64,000 bases of DNA from an uncultured Lachnospiraceae bacterium. Lineage in GTDB: Bacteria > Bacillota > Clostridia > Lachnospirales > Lachnospiraceae. The notes under the pieces were generated by a model. It did not search any database. It was not told the origin of the DNA and saw nothing but the letters and a program-made list of their open reading frames with translations. Position numbers and translations under genes: made by a program. Location: the NCBI GenBank assembly GCA_902786365.1, contig CADACD010000005.1, forward strand, positions 1 to 64,000. The letters are read 5' to 3'. This document shows positions 35,992-45,463 of this stretch, piece after piece. How positions within the stretch are numbered: position 1 is the first letter of the stretch; every line of letters begins with the position of its first letter.

Positions 35992-36831
35992 ATGAAGGTT
36001 GGTATTATTGGAGCCGGAACAATGGGTTCAGGTATTGCACAGGCATTTGCACAGACAGAAGGATATGAGGTATATCTTTGCGATATCAATGAAGAATTTG
36101 CTGCAAATGGCAAAAACAAAATTGCTAAAGGATTTGAAAAGAGAATTGCTAAAGGCAAAATGACACAGGAAGATGCTGATAAGATTTTAGCAAAAATCAC
36201 AACAGGCGTTAAGACAATCTGTACAGATGCTGATTTAATCGTAGAGGCAGCTTTAGAAAATCTTGATATTAAGAAACAGACATTCAAAGAATTACAGGAA
36301 ATTGTTCCTGCTGAATGTATTTTTGCAACAAATACATCTTCACTTTCAATCACAGCTATCGGAGCAGGACTTGACAGACCGGTTATCGGTATGCATTTCT
36401 TCAACCCGGCACCTGTTATGAAGTTAATCGAGGTTATCCAGGGTGAAAATACTCCTGATGATGTAAAGGATAAGATTGTTGAGATTTCTAAGGAAATCGG
36501 TAAGACTCCTGTAGAAGTAAAAGAAGCTGCTGGTTTCGTTGTAAACAGAATCTTAATTCCAATGATTAACGAAGCAATCGGTATCTACGCTGAAGGTGTT
36601 GCATCTGTAGAAGGTATCGATACAGCTATGAAGTTAGGTGCTAATCATCCAATGGGACCTTTAGCATTAGGTGATTTAGTAGGTCTTGACATTGTACTTG
36701 CTATTATGGAAGTATTACAGACTGAGACAGGTGATCCTAAGTATCGTCCACATCCACTTCTTAAGAAGATGGTTCGTGCTGGCAAGTTAGGTATTAAGAC
36801 AGGAATCGGTTTCTACGATTATTCAAAATAA
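35992..36831 (+). CDS. hbd: 3-hydroxybutyryl-CoA dehydrogenase
   Basis: Hbd reduces acetoacetyl-CoA to 3-hydroxybutyryl-CoA. The 279-residue product has an N-terminal Rossmann motif ([13 protein letters not shown], about 6-18), [10 protein letters not shown] near 114, the catalytic His in [16 protein letters not shown] near 134 and the family end GFYDYSK. AGGAGGT precedes the ATG. A 15-bp tandem duplication (GATTATTCAAAAT at 36817 and 36832) spans the stop codon. Confidence 0.96.
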   Translation: MKVGIIGAGTMGSGIAQAFAQTEGYEVYLCDINEEFAANGKNKIAKGFEKRIAKGKMTQEDADKILAKITTGVKTICTDADLIVEAALENLDIKKQTFKELQEIVPAECIFATNTSSLSITAIGAGLDRPVIGMHFFNPAPVMKLIEVIQGENTPDDVKDKIVEISKEIGKTPVEVKEAAGFVVNRILIPMINEAIGIYAEGVASVEGIDTAMKLGANHPMGPLALGDLVGLDIVLAIMEVLQTETGDPKYRPHPLLKKMVRAGKLGIKTGIGFYDYSK

Positions 36832-36976
36832 GATTATTCAAAATCAAATATGAATATCCGGTAAAACAAAATCAGAAATACAGGTTATTTATAAAAATGT
36901 TATTTAATCAGTGCATAAGTGCTGTTATTGAATAAATAGACAAGATGTAATAATAAAAATTAGGAGGAACAGAATC

Positions 36977-38146
36977 GTGGATTTTTCTTTAAGTAAAAAA
37001 CATGAAATGGCAAGAAATCTTTTCAAAGAATTTGCCGAGACAGAAGTAAAGCCTTTGGCTCAGGAAACAGATGAGACAGAGCATTTCCCAGCAGAGACAG
37101 TTAAGAAAATGCAGAAATATGGTTTCATGGGTATTCCAATTGAGAAACAGTATGGCGGACAGGGTTGCGATCCTTTAACATATGTTATGTGTGTAGAAGA
37201 ACTTTCAAAGGTATGTGGTACAACAGGTGTTATTGTATCAGCTCATACATCACTTTGTGCTGATCCAATTCAGACATATGGTACAGAAGCTCAGAAACAG
37301 AAATACTTAGTTCCACTTGCAAATGGTGAAAAGTTAGGTGCTTTCGGTCTGACAGAGCCAGGTGCAGGTACAGACGCTCAGGGTGTTCAGACAAAAGCTG
37401 TTCTTGACGGAGATGAGTGGGTACTTAACGGTTCTAAGTGCTTCATTACAAATGGTAAAGAGGCTGATATCTATATCATCATCGCTTACACAGATATTGT
37501 TGAAGATAAGAAAGGCAGAAAACAGAAGAAATTCTCTGCATTTATCGTTGAAAAGGGAACACCTGGATTCTCTTTCGGAACAAAGGAAAAGAAGATGGGT
37601 ATTCGTGGTTCTGCAACATATGAATTAATTTTTGAAGATTGCAGAATTCCAAAAGATAATCTTTTAGGAGCTAGAGGAAAAGGTTTCCATGTTGCAATGC
37701 ATACTCTTGACGGTGGTCGTATCGGTATCGCTGCTCAGGCTCTTGGTATTGCAGAAGGCGCATTAGAGCGTACAATCGAGTATACAAAGGAAAGAAAGCA
37801 GTTTGGACGTTCCATCGCTGCACAGCAGAATACTCAGTTCCAGATAGCTGATATGGCTACAAAGGTTGAGGCTGCTAAATTACTTGTATACAAAGCTGCT
37901 ATGAAGAAAGCACAGTTCCAGGCTGATAAGAAGACATCTTACTCAGTAGAAGCTGCTATGGCTAAGCTTTATGCTGCAGAAGTAGCTATGGAAGTAACAA
38001 CAAAGGCTGTACAGTTACATGGTGGTTATGGTTACATCAGAGAGTACGATATTGAGCGTATGATGCGTGATGCTAAGATTACAGAAATCTATGAAGGAAC
38101 AAGTGAAGTTCAGAAGATGGTAATCGGAGCTAATCTTTTAAAATAA
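36977..38146 (+). CDS. bcd: Butyryl-CoA dehydrogenase
   Basis: Bcd reduces crotonyl-CoA to butyryl-CoA and, with EtfAB, bifurcates electrons to ferredoxin. The 389-residue acyl-CoA dehydrogenase has FGLTEPGAGTDA near 121 and GSKCFITNGKEADIYI near 150 for FAD binding. The catalytic base is Glu373 in IYEGTSEVQ, close to the C-terminus. The start is GTG at 36977 behind TAGGAGGAA. Its place before etfB and etfA supports the bifurcating complex. Confidence 0.96.
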   Translation: MDFSLSKKHEMARNLFKEFAETEVKPLAQETDETEHFPAETVKKMQKYGFMGIPIEKQYGGQGCDPLTYVMCVEELSKVCGTTGVIVSAHTSLCADPIQTYGTEAQKQKYLVPLANGEKLGAFGLTEPGAGTDAQGVQTKAVLDGDEWVLNGSKCFITNGKEADIYIIIAYTDIVEDKKGRKQKKFSAFIVEKGTPGFSFGTKEKKMGIRGSATYELIFEDCRIPKDNLLGARGKGFHVAMHTLDGGRIGIAAQALGIAEGALERTIEYTKERKQFGRSIAAQQNTQFQIADMATKVEAAKLLVYKAAMKKAQFQADKKTSYSVEAAMAKLYAAEVAMEVTTKAVQLHGGYGYIREYDIERMMRDAKITEIYEGTSEVQKMVIGANLLK

Positions 38147-38189
38147 TTTGTCGAAAATATCAAGAAAAAAATTAAGGAGTGAATATACC

Positions 38190-38975
38190 GTGAAAATCGT
38201 TGTTTGTATTAAACAGGTTCCAGATACTAAGGGCGGAGTAAAGTTTAATCCTGATGGTACACTGGACAGAGCTGCAATGTTAACAATCATGAACCCGGAT
38301 GATAAAGCCGGACTTGAGGCAGCACTTAGATTAAAAGACCAGTATGGTGCAGAAGTTACAGTAGTTACAATGGGTCTTCCGAAGGCAGAAGAAGTTCTTC
38401 GTGAAGCAATCGCTATGGGTGCTGACAAAGGTATCCTTGTAACAGACAGAGTTTTAGGTGGAGCTGATACATGGGCAACATCTACAACTATCGCAGGTGC
38501 AATCAGAAATCTTGAGTATGATTTAATCATCACAGGCCGTCAGGCTATCGATGGTGATACAGCACAGGTTGGACCACAGATTTCAGAACATCTTGATATC
38601 CCTGTTATTTCATATGCACAGGATATTAAGGTAGAAGGCGATTATGTTATCGTTAATCGTCAATATGAAGACAGACATCACATCTTAAAAGCAAAGATGC
38701 CTTGTCTTATCACAGCTCTTTCAGAATTAAATGAGCCACGTTACATGACACCGGGTGGAATTTTCGATGCTTATGATGCAGAGATTACAGTATGGGGAAG
38801 AAAAGACCTTAAAGATGTAGATGATGCAAATCTTGGTCTTGCAGGTTCTCCTACAAAGATTGCGAAAGCATCTGATAAAGTCAGAAAAGGAGCAGGAGAA
38901 AAAGTTACTCTTGACACACCTGATGAATCAGCTGATTACATCGTAAATAAATTATTAGAGAAACATGTAATATAA
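38190..38975 (+). CDS. etfB: Electron transfer flavoprotein subunit beta
   Basis: A 261-residue EtfB beginning MKIVVCIKQVPDT, with the signature RQAIDGDTAQVGPQISEHL near 120 and an ITALSELNEPRYMTPGG stretch. With EtfA it carries the bifurcating FAD that oxidises NADH and passes electrons to Bcd and ferredoxin. The start GTG 38190 follows TAAGGAG; an upstream ATG at 38148 in frame lacks an SD. It begins 43 bases after bcd. Confidence 0.96.
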   Translation: MKIVVCIKQVPDTKGGVKFNPDGTLDRAAMLTIMNPDDKAGLEAALRLKDQYGAEVTVVTMGLPKAEEVLREAIAMGADKGILVTDRVLGGADTWATSTTIAGAIRNLEYDLIITGRQAIDGDTAQVGPQISEHLDIPVISYAQDIKVEGDYVIVNRQYEDRHHILKAKMPCLITALSELNEPRYMTPGGIFDAYDAEITVWGRKDLKDVDDANLGLAGSPTKIAKASDKVRKGAGEKVTLDTPDESADYIVNKLLEKHVI

Positions 38976-38989
38976 TTTAAGGAGAAAGA

Positions 38990-40045
38990 GTGGTGACAGG
39001 AATGAATTTAGAAGAATATAAAGGCGTATATGTGTTTGCACAGCAGGTTGATAACGAAATCAGCAGTATCGCATTTGAATTACTCGGTAAGGCAAAAGAA
39101 CTTGCAAGCAAATTAGACACACAGGTTACAGCAGTTTTAATCGGATATGAAGTAAAAGGGTTAGTTGACCAGTTAGCACAGTATGGTGCTGATAAGGTTA
39201 TCGTTGTTGATGACCCTGAATTAAAAGAGTACAGAACAGAGCCATATGCACATGCACTTTCATCAGTTATCAATGAGTACAAGCCTGAAATCGTGCTTGT
39301 AGGTGCTACAGCAATCGGTAGAGATTTAGGTCCTAGAGTTTCAGCAAGAGTTGCAACAGGTTTGACAGCTGACTGTACAGTTCTTGAAATCGGTGATTTC
39401 CCAATGGTAGCAATTCCTGGAAGAGAGCAGAAACACAATCAGTTATTAATGACAAGACCTGCTTTTGGTGGTAATACAATAGCTACAATCGCTTGCCCTG
39501 ACAATCGTCCACAGATGGCTACAGTTCGTGCAGGTGTTATGCAGAAGATTGAGCCAATCGCTGATGCTAAGGCAGAAGTAATTGAGTACAATCCTGGATT
39601 TGTATCAAATGATAAATATGTTGAAATCCTTGAAATCGTTAAGGATGTAACAGATGTAGTAGACATCATGGATGCTAAGATATTAGTATCAGGTGGTAGA
39701 GGTGTTGGTAGTGCTGAAAACTTCAAGTTGTTGGACGACCTCGCAGAGGCACTTGGCGGTACAGTAAGCTGCTCAAGAGCAGTTGTAGATAACGGCTGGA
39801 AACCAAAGGAATTACAGGTTGGTCAGACAGGTAAGACAGTTCGTCCACAAGTATACTTTGCAATCGGTATCTCAGGTGCTATTCAGCATACAGCAGGTAT
39901 GGAAGAGTCTGATATCATTATTGCTATCAACAAAGATGAGACAGCTCCTATCTTTGATGTAGCTGATTATGGTATTGTTGGAGATTTAAATAAGATTGTT
40001 CCAATTTTAACAGCTAAGATTAAAGAGGCTAATGCAGCTAAATAA
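38990..40045 (+). CDS. etfA: Electron transfer flavoprotein subunit alpha
   Basis: A 351-residue EtfA with an N-terminal adenine-binding-like domain (VGATAIGRDLGPRVSARV, about 104-121) and the C-terminal FAD domain with SGGRGVGSAENF near 229, GQTGKTVRPQVYFAIGISGAIQH near 280 and INKDETAPIFDVADYGIVGD near 310. Two adjacent GTGs (38990 and 38993) lie behind AAGGAG and either may start the protein. It closes the butyrate cluster before a terminator. Butyryl-CoA conversion to butyrate (but or buk/ptb) is not encoded here. Confidence 0.95.
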   Translation: MVTGMNLEEYKGVYVFAQQVDNEISSIAFELLGKAKELASKLDTQVTAVLIGYEVKGLVDQLAQYGADKVIVVDDPELKEYRTEPYAHALSSVINEYKPEIVLVGATAIGRDLGPRVSARVATGLTADCTVLEIGDFPMVAIPGREQKHNQLLMTRPAFGGNTIATIACPDNRPQMATVRAGVMQKIEPIADAKAEVIEYNPGFVSNDKYVEILEIVKDVTDVVDIMDAKILVSGGRGVGSAENFKLLDDLAEALGGTVSCSRAVVDNGWKPKELQVGQTGKTVRPQVYFAIGISGAIQHTAGMEESDIIIAINKDETAPIFDVADYGIVGDLNKIVPILTAKIKEANAAK

Positions 40046-40079
40046 TTAGTGAATTTACAAAATTAGATATTTATCGATG

Positions 40080-40109
40080 GAGATGTGTCAATCGGCACAT
40101 CTCTTTTTT
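40080..40109 (+). terminator. Terminator of the butyrate operon
   Basis: GAGATGTG pairs with CACATCTC around TCAATCGG, followed by TTTTTT at 40104-40109. The next 290 bp to the DUF3810 gene are AT-rich, with a TATAAT at 40268-40273 but no good -35. Confidence 0.85.
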
Positions 40110-40399
40110 ATTGAGGAGATATAGGTAATTTGTGTTTTATGCATGGTATTTTCAGGAATTTTATGGAAGGTAACACTTCGCAGTTTATCAGAAAAATAGT
40201 CATTTAGGACAAATCTGCAATCAGCATTTTACAAAAATTAAATATTTAAATTTTTTATAAATGATGTTATAATTTGTGCAGAAGCAAAATTCAGTTGAAT
40301 ATATCTAAAATATTGAAAATGTTGGAAGGTTTGTCAATTAAGCTGAATCGGAATCATAAAGATAAGTGCTTATAAAAACAAAAAATATGGTGTCAAAAG

Positions 40400-41617
40400 A
40401 TGAAAAATACACTTCAAAAAATAAAAAATCATCCATTTAAGAAAAACACAAAAGTAGTTTTCTTTATCACAATATTCATATTATTGATGAATATACTGGC
40501 AATTATCTGCCATCCTTTTGCAAAATTTTACAGAAAATATATATTTCATTACTGTTCCACAGTGATGTCGGGTGTGATGGGACTATTTCACATATCTGTC
40601 GGAGAAGTGATGATTTGCATAGGAATAGGTCTGATAATTTTAGCAGTCATCATCTTTATTTTAGGATTTATTAAAATGCCTGTTTTCAAAATAATCCGAA
40701 AATACTTTTTCAGGTTCATTGTTTATGTTCTTGTATTTATCTATTTTACAGAGACATTTCATTGTTTTATGCTTTATCATGCAGGAACACTAAAAAAAGA
40801 ATTAGTACAAATTAATCAAAGAGTTGAAAAAGGTACTTTGGATAACGCCATCAGTACAGACATTTATGAGATGAGCGGGGTAGAATTAAGTCAGGTATCA
40901 GATAACAGTAAAATTTCTGATATCGAAAAACTTCTTTTAACTTACAATCATGTGACTGTAAAAATTAATGAACTGTCTGTAAAAATGAAGAGAAAATCCA
41001 ATGGAGATTTGGTAAATGATTATACATATAACGAATGCAAATCGGCAATGCATCATACTTCCAAGTATTATCCACTGCTGAAAGGATACTATCCAAATCC
41101 GAAGAAAATCTATTTTTCTGACCTGATGAGCCAGCAGTATCTCGCAGGAATTTATTTTCCGTTTTCAATGGAAGCAAATTATAATCAGATTATGTATTGT
41201 TCTAATTATCCAAGTGTCATATGCCATGAATTAAGCCATTTGAAGGGGTATATAAGAGAAGATGAGGCAAATTTTATCGCTTATGTTGCGTGTATCAATT
41301 CAGATAATGATTTTATCAAATACAGTGGTTATCTGAGTGTTTATTATTATCTGGAAAATGATTTGTATGAATATGGTGATGACAGCATCCATAGCAGAAT
41401 GCAGAAATTAAATGATTTTGCCAAATATGACAATATATTTTTAAAAGAGGAGGATTTTGAAAGAATTGAGGAAAATGCAGTGATATCCACTGAAAAACTC
41501 TCAGAGGCAACTGATCAGTTTTTGGATAGTAATCTGAAAATGAATGGTGTCTCGTCAGGAATGGATAATTATAATGAAGTGGTTAAGCTGCTTATTTTTT
41601 ATTATGGATTAATATAA
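40400..41617 (+). CDS. DUF3810 membrane protein with HExxH zinc motif
   Basis: A 405-residue protein with three N-terminal membrane segments (about 19-38, 68-92 and 104-122) and a C-terminal soluble domain of DUF3810 type. That domain contains HELSH at residues 276-280, followed by KGYIREDEANF. This is the pattern of a zinc metalloprotease with a downstream Glu ligand. The domain would lie next to the membrane. Family function is unknown; a peptidase role is inferred. The SD is weak. MATE follows 36 bases later. Confidence 0.82.
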   Translation: MKNTLQKIKNHPFKKNTKVVFFITIFILLMNILAIICHPFAKFYRKYIFHYCSTVMSGVMGLFHISVGEVMICIGIGLIILAVIIFILGFIKMPVFKIIRKYFFRFIVYVLVFIYFTETFHCFMLYHAGTLKKELVQINQRVEKGTLDNAISTDIYEMSGVELSQVSDNSKISDIEKLLLTYNHVTVKINELSVKMKRKSNGDLVNDYTYNECKSAMHHTSKYYPLLKGYYPNPKKIYFSDLMSQQYLAGIYFPFSMEANYNQIMYCSNYPSVICHELSHLKGYIREDEANFIAYVACINSDNDFIKYSGYLSVYYYLENDLYEYGDDSIHSRMQKLNDFAKYDNIFLKEEDFERIEENAVISTEKLSEATDQFLDSNLKMNGVSSGMDNYNEVVKLLIFYYGLI

Positions 41618-41653
41618 TGTAAAAATTCTGTGATTTTAAAGGAGTTGTGAAAA

Positions 41654-42994
41654 ATGAATAAAGATTTAACAGTTGGAAAACCGGAGATTGTACTTTGGAA
41701 ATTTTGTCTGCCATTATTTGGAAGTATTATTTTTCAACAATTATATAATATTGCAGACAGCCTTATAGCAGGAAGATATGTTGGGGCAAACGCATTGGCG
41801 GCAGTTGGTAATTCATATGAAATAACCCTAATATACATAGCATTTGCGTTTGGATGCAATATAGGATGTTCGGTTGTTGTATCTAATCTGTTTGGAGCTA
41901 AGAAGTACAGTGATTTAAAAACAGCAGTCTGTACGACCTTTATTTCAAGTGGAATATTATGTATGATACTTATGGCTTTAGGATTTACATTTTCATCCGA
42001 ATTACTACGGTTGATAGATACACCTGCGAAACTTTTTGACGATTCACTTTTATATCTCAATATATATACAGGTGGTCTTATATTTCTGTTTTTTTATAAT
42101 ATAACTACGGGAATTTTTTCAGCACTAGGTGATTCAAAAACACCATTTATTTTCCTTGCTTTTTCTTCAACATCAAATGTATTTGTTGATATATTGTTTG
42201 TGAAAAGATTTAATATGGGAATATCAGGTGTTGCATGGGCAACATTTTTATGTCAGGGAGTAAGTTGCATATTATCTCTGATTACAATATTAGTAAGGCT
42301 GAAAGGAATAAAGACAGAAGGTAAAACAAAGATATTTTCCGGTGCAATATTAAAAAAAATAGCAATTATTGCGATTCCAAGTATTTTACAGCAGAGTTTT
42401 ATATCTGTTGGAAATATTGTAATACAGCGAATCATAAATGGATTTGGAGAATCTGTAATGGCTGGATATTCCGCAGGAATTAAGCTGAATAATCTTGTTA
42501 TAACATCATTTACAACACTCGGAAATGGAATGTCAAACTTTACTGCACAAAATATCGGAGCAAATAAACCTGATAGAATAAAAAGGGGGCATTGGGGAGG
42601 TCTTGTGATGGCATACGCTGTTTGTATTCCGGTTATTTTACTTTATTTGCTTTATCCTGAGACACTTATTGGTATGTTTATGAAATCGGGAACTGATAAT
42701 GCAGCGGCAGCCATAAAGGTTGGAAAACAGTTATTGATGGTTATTGCACCTTTTTATATAGTTTCAGGAACAAAACTGATTACTGATGGAGTTCTCCGAG
42801 GAGCAGGCACAATGAAGTTATTTATGTCAGCAACATTTACTGATTTATTACTCAGAGTTGTTCTGGCAGCAGTATTTTCAAAGCAGTTTGGTGTGGTTGG
42901 TGTATGGTGTGCATGGCCTGTAGGATGGGGTATTGCGACAGTAATGTCAGTTATATTTTATGCTAAAGGATTATGGAAAAATGTAATAGAATAA
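41654..42994 (+). CDS. MATE family efflux transporter
   Basis: A 446-residue, twelve-helix transporter of the MATE/MOP superfamily. It begins with the typical VLWKFCLPLFGSIIFQQLYNIADSLIAGRYVG and repeats the motif in the second half (IAIPSILQQSFISVGNIVIQRIING). MATE pumps export drugs or metabolites using Na+ or H+. The substrate cannot be read from the sequence. AAAGGAG precedes the ATG. Confidence 0.93.
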   Translation: MNKDLTVGKPEIVLWKFCLPLFGSIIFQQLYNIADSLIAGRYVGANALAAVGNSYEITLIYIAFAFGCNIGCSVVVSNLFGAKKYSDLKTAVCTTFISSGILCMILMALGFTFSSELLRLIDTPAKLFDDSLLYLNIYTGGLIFLFFYNITTGIFSALGDSKTPFIFLAFSSTSNVFVDILFVKRFNMGISGVAWATFLCQGVSCILSLITILVRLKGIKTEGKTKIFSGAILKKIAIIAIPSILQQSFISVGNIVIQRIINGFGESVMAGYSAGIKLNNLVITSFTTLGNGMSNFTAQNIGANKPDRIKRGHWGGLVMAYAVCIPVILLYLLYPETLIGMFMKSGTDNAAAAIKVGKQLLMVIAPFYIVSGTKLITDGVLRGAGTMKLFMSATFTDLLLRVVLAAVFSKQFGVVGVWCAWPVGWGIATVMSVIFYAKGLWKNVIE

Positions 42995-42996
42995 AT

Positions 42997-43023
42997 AAAC
43001 TCCAGACCTTTCGTCTGGAGTTT
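42997..43023. terminator. Terminator hairpin between convergent genes
   Basis: AAACTCCAGA pairs perfectly with TCTGGAGTTT around a seven-base loop. A/T bases flank it on both sides, so it can serve the MATE gene and the PHP gene. Confidence 0.75.
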
Positions 43024-43047
43024 ACTAGGTTCACAAAATTCAGCATG

Positions 43048-43851
43048 TTATAATTTAATAAACGTAGGTTTTCTGTGTCGAAAAACACTATAATATTTAA
43101 AACCACATTCTTTTAAAATATTTTCGGCATCAGAAAAACGATAACCGATATCTTTTGCAACATGGGCATCAGAACCTATGGTAATAATCTCACCGCCAAG
43201 TTCATGGTATCTCTTTACAACCTCCAAACATGGATTTGGCGCATTTAAACCTGAACGGTATCCGCTTGTATTAATTTCTATTCCTTTACCCATTTTTATT
43301 AATTTAATAAGAATACTATCAATAATATCGTGAAATATATCATAAGAATAATGATTGTTTTTATTCGGACAATATCTTACAACATAATCAATATGTCCGT
43401 ATACATCAAAATCATTACAATAGTCGAGGTTAATTAAAATAGATTCGAAATATTCCATAAATGCCTGATAGTCAGATTTTCCCTCAAAGTATTCTTTGTA
43501 ATATGGATCAAACCCGTTAATCAGGTGTGATGAACCTATCACAAAGTCAAACTCATGTGAAGTAACAAATTCATGTAATTGAGTCGCTTTGTCAGGTTCA
43601 AGTCCTGTTTCTACGCCTTTTTTAATTGTAATCCGTGAAGAATATTTTTTTTCAATATCTAAAAGTGTATTGAAATATTCATCAGAATTTAATTCAAATA
43701 AAATTCCATCAGCAACAAAATCAAAATCCTGATGATCGGTTATGCATATTTCTTTTAATCCATGAGAAACTGCAGAATTGATGATATCTTCGAATTCAGC
43801 TTCGCTGTCACCCGAAAATTTTGTATGTATATGGTAATCTGATAAAATCAT
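43048..43851 (-). CDS. PHP domain phosphatase, histidinol-phosphatase-like
   Basis: A 267-residue PHP-superfamily enzyme of HisJ type. Metal ligands are visible in DYHIHTKFSGDSEAEFEDI (about 4-22), ITDHQDF near 37, GSSHLI near 106, and a C-terminal GSDAHVAKDIGYRF near 225. HisJ dephosphorylates histidinol phosphate, but no other his gene is present here, so the substrate could be another phosphate ester. AGGTGAATAT precedes the ATG. Confidence 0.82.
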   Translation of the reverse strand: MILSDYHIHTKFSGDSEAEFEDIINSAVSHGLKEICITDHQDFDFVADGILFELNSDEYFNTLLDIEKKYSSRITIKKGVETGLEPDKATQLHEFVTSHEFDFVIGSSHLINGFDPYYKEYFEGKSDYQAFMEYFESILINLDYCNDFDVYGHIDYVVRYCPNKNNHYSYDIFHDIIDSILIKLIKMGKGIEINTSGYRSGLNAPNPCLEVVKRYHELGGEIITIGSDAHVAKDIGYRFSDAENILKECGFKYYSVFRHRKPTFIKL

Positions 43852-43910
43852 ATATTCACCTCATTAAACAGATATTTATGTTTCTTTATACTTGGAATAT
43901 CAAAAATCAT

Positions 43911-43953
43911 ATGATACCAGGTGCAAAAGATCATACATTCATGCATGAATAGT
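43911..43953 (-). repeat. R2 dispersed repeat, copy 2 (minus strand)
   Basis: Read on the minus strand it gives ATTCATGCATGAAT, then GTATGATCTTTTG and CACCTGGTATCAT, the same order of hairpin and tail as the copy at 17714-17770. It lies in the 369-bp gap between the PHP gene and gapA. Confidence 0.55.
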
Positions 43954-44095
43954 GTAAATACATTTTTAATAATTTGATGCGGCAATTTAAGAAACATAAG
44001 GTAATTTTACAACAAATATAACAAAATGGAAAGAAAAATATATACAGTAAATGAAGGTTTAATCCATTTTATAACAAAAATTGGTAAAATTATAC

Positions 44096-44124
44096 TTGAT
44101 ATTTTTACATAAATTAGGTACAAT
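44096..44124 (+). promoter_or_regulatory. SigA-type promoter of gapA
   Basis: TTGATA at 44096-44101, 17-bp spacer, TACAAT at 44119-44124, giving a leader of about 95 nt. Confidence 0.7.
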
Positions 44125-44149
44125 ACACCTAGGTTAATTTTTGAGAGCG

Positions 44150-44165
44150 GACAATATATATTGTC
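44150..44165. promoter_or_regulatory. Perfect palindrome in the gapA leader, possible operator
   Basis: GACAATATATATTGTC is self-complementary over 16 bases and lies about 20 bp after the predicted transcription start. A repressor bound there would block gapA. Confidence 0.4.
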
Positions 44166-44226
44166 TAACGTCAAATTTTTAACAAACTTTTCAAAATTAA
44201 TTAAAACTTTAGGAGGAACTAAAAAA

Positions 44227-45243
44227 ATGGCAGTAAGAGTTGCAATTAATGGTTTTGGCCGTATTGGTCGTCTTGCATTCAGACAGATGTTCGGTGCAGA
44301 AGGATATGAAGTAGTAGCTATCAACGATTTAACAAGTCCTAAGATGTTAGCTCACTTATTAAAGTATGATTCATCACAGGGTAAATATGAGTTAGCTGAT
44401 AAGGTTACAGCTGGTGAAGATTCTATCACAGTTGACGGAAAAGAAATCAAGATTTATGCATTCCCAGATGCAAACAATTGTCCATGGGGCGAATTAAACG
44501 TTGACGTTGTATTAGAGTGCTCAGGTTTCTATACATCTAAGGATAAAGCACAGGCTCACATTAACGCAGGTGCTAGAAAGGTTGTTATCTCAGCTCCAGC
44601 TGGAAACGATCTTCCAACAATTGTATACAACACAAATCATGAGACATTAAAAGCTGAGGATACAATTATTTCAGCAGCTTCTTGTACAACAAACTGTTTA
44701 GCTCCTATGGCTGATGCATTGAACAAATATGCTGAGATTCAGTCAGGTATCATGGTAACTATCCATGCTTACACAGGTGACCAGATGACTCTTGATGGAC
44801 CACAGAGAAAAGGTGATTTAAGAAGATCAAGAGCAGCAGCAGTTAATATCGTTCCTAACTCAACAGGTGCTGCAAAAGCTATCGGTTTAGTTATCCCTGA
44901 ATTAAATGGTAAATTAATCGGTTCTGCACAGCGTGTACCTACTCCAACAGGTTCTACAACAATCTTAACAGCAGTAGTTAAGAAAGCAGGAGTAACAAAG
45001 GAAGATATCAACGCAGCTATGAAGGCAGCAGCTAACGAGTCATTCGGATACAATGAAGATGAAATCGTTTCTTCAGATATCATCGGTATGAGATATGGTT
45101 CATTATTTGATGCTACACAGACAATGGTTAACCAGATTTCAGATGACCAGTATGAAGTACAGGTTGTTTCTTGGTATGACAATGAAAATTCATACACAAG
45201 CCAGATGGTTAGAACAATCAAATACTTCTCAGAATTAGCTTAA
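44227..45243 (+). CDS. gapA: Glyceraldehyde-3-phosphate dehydrogenase
   Basis: A 338-residue NAD-dependent GAPDH of glycolysis. It has the Rossmann start [15 protein letters not shown], the catalytic Cys153 in [12 protein letters not shown] with His in TIHAYTGDQ, and the C-terminal [18 protein letters not shown] 44227 follows TAGGAGGAA; upstream in-frame codons from 44161 lack an SD. Codon choice is that of a highly expressed gene. It is followed by pgk and tpiA. Confidence 0.98.
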   Translation: MAVRVAINGFGRIGRLAFRQMFGAEGYEVVAINDLTSPKMLAHLLKYDSSQGKYELADKVTAGEDSITVDGKEIKIYAFPDANNCPWGELNVDVVLECSGFYTSKDKAQAHINAGARKVVISAPAGNDLPTIVYNTNHETLKAEDTIISAASCTTNCLAPMADALNKYAEIQSGIMVTIHAYTGDQMTLDGPQRKGDLRRSRAAAVNIVPNSTGAAKAIGLVIPELNGKLIGSAQRVPTPTGSTTILTAVVKKAGVTKEDINAAMKAAANESFGYNEDEIVSSDIIGMRYGSLFDATQTMVNQISDDQYEVQVVSWYDNENSYTSQMVRTIKYFSELA

Positions 45244-45263
45244 TTTTGAATAGTTAGACCTAC

Positions 45264-45297
45264 GCGGGTCCGGTCTTTTGGACCGGGCTCGTTTTTT
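45264..45297 (+). terminator. Terminator after gapA
   Basis: CGGGTCCGGTC pairs with GACCGGGCTCG (with wobble pairs), followed by TTTTTT at 45292-45297. It is one of the few GC-rich stems here. Some read-through to pgk is possible. Confidence 0.8.
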
Positions 45298-45463
45298 GAT
45301 ATGTCATTACTGCTTTAAGTCATATAGGAATTTTTGTAATTACAAAATTAGTGGCAGGCAGTATTTAATGATAGTTCACTCTATAGTTTTGAAAAATATA
45401 GTGTTTTTATGTTATATAAAGACTCTATTAAAAATAATTGATAAACATGAAAGGAGCAGATTT

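Noticed and set aside
40110..40399. Short frame at 40138 in the gap after etfA
   Set aside because: A 22-codon frame exists but has no ribosome site and no recognisable sequence; treated as chance.
45278..45463. Upstream extension of pgk by 62 codons
   Set aside because: The extension starts inside the gapA terminator and has no SD; AAAGGAG before ATG 45464 and the family N-terminus (MLNKKSVDD) fix the start.
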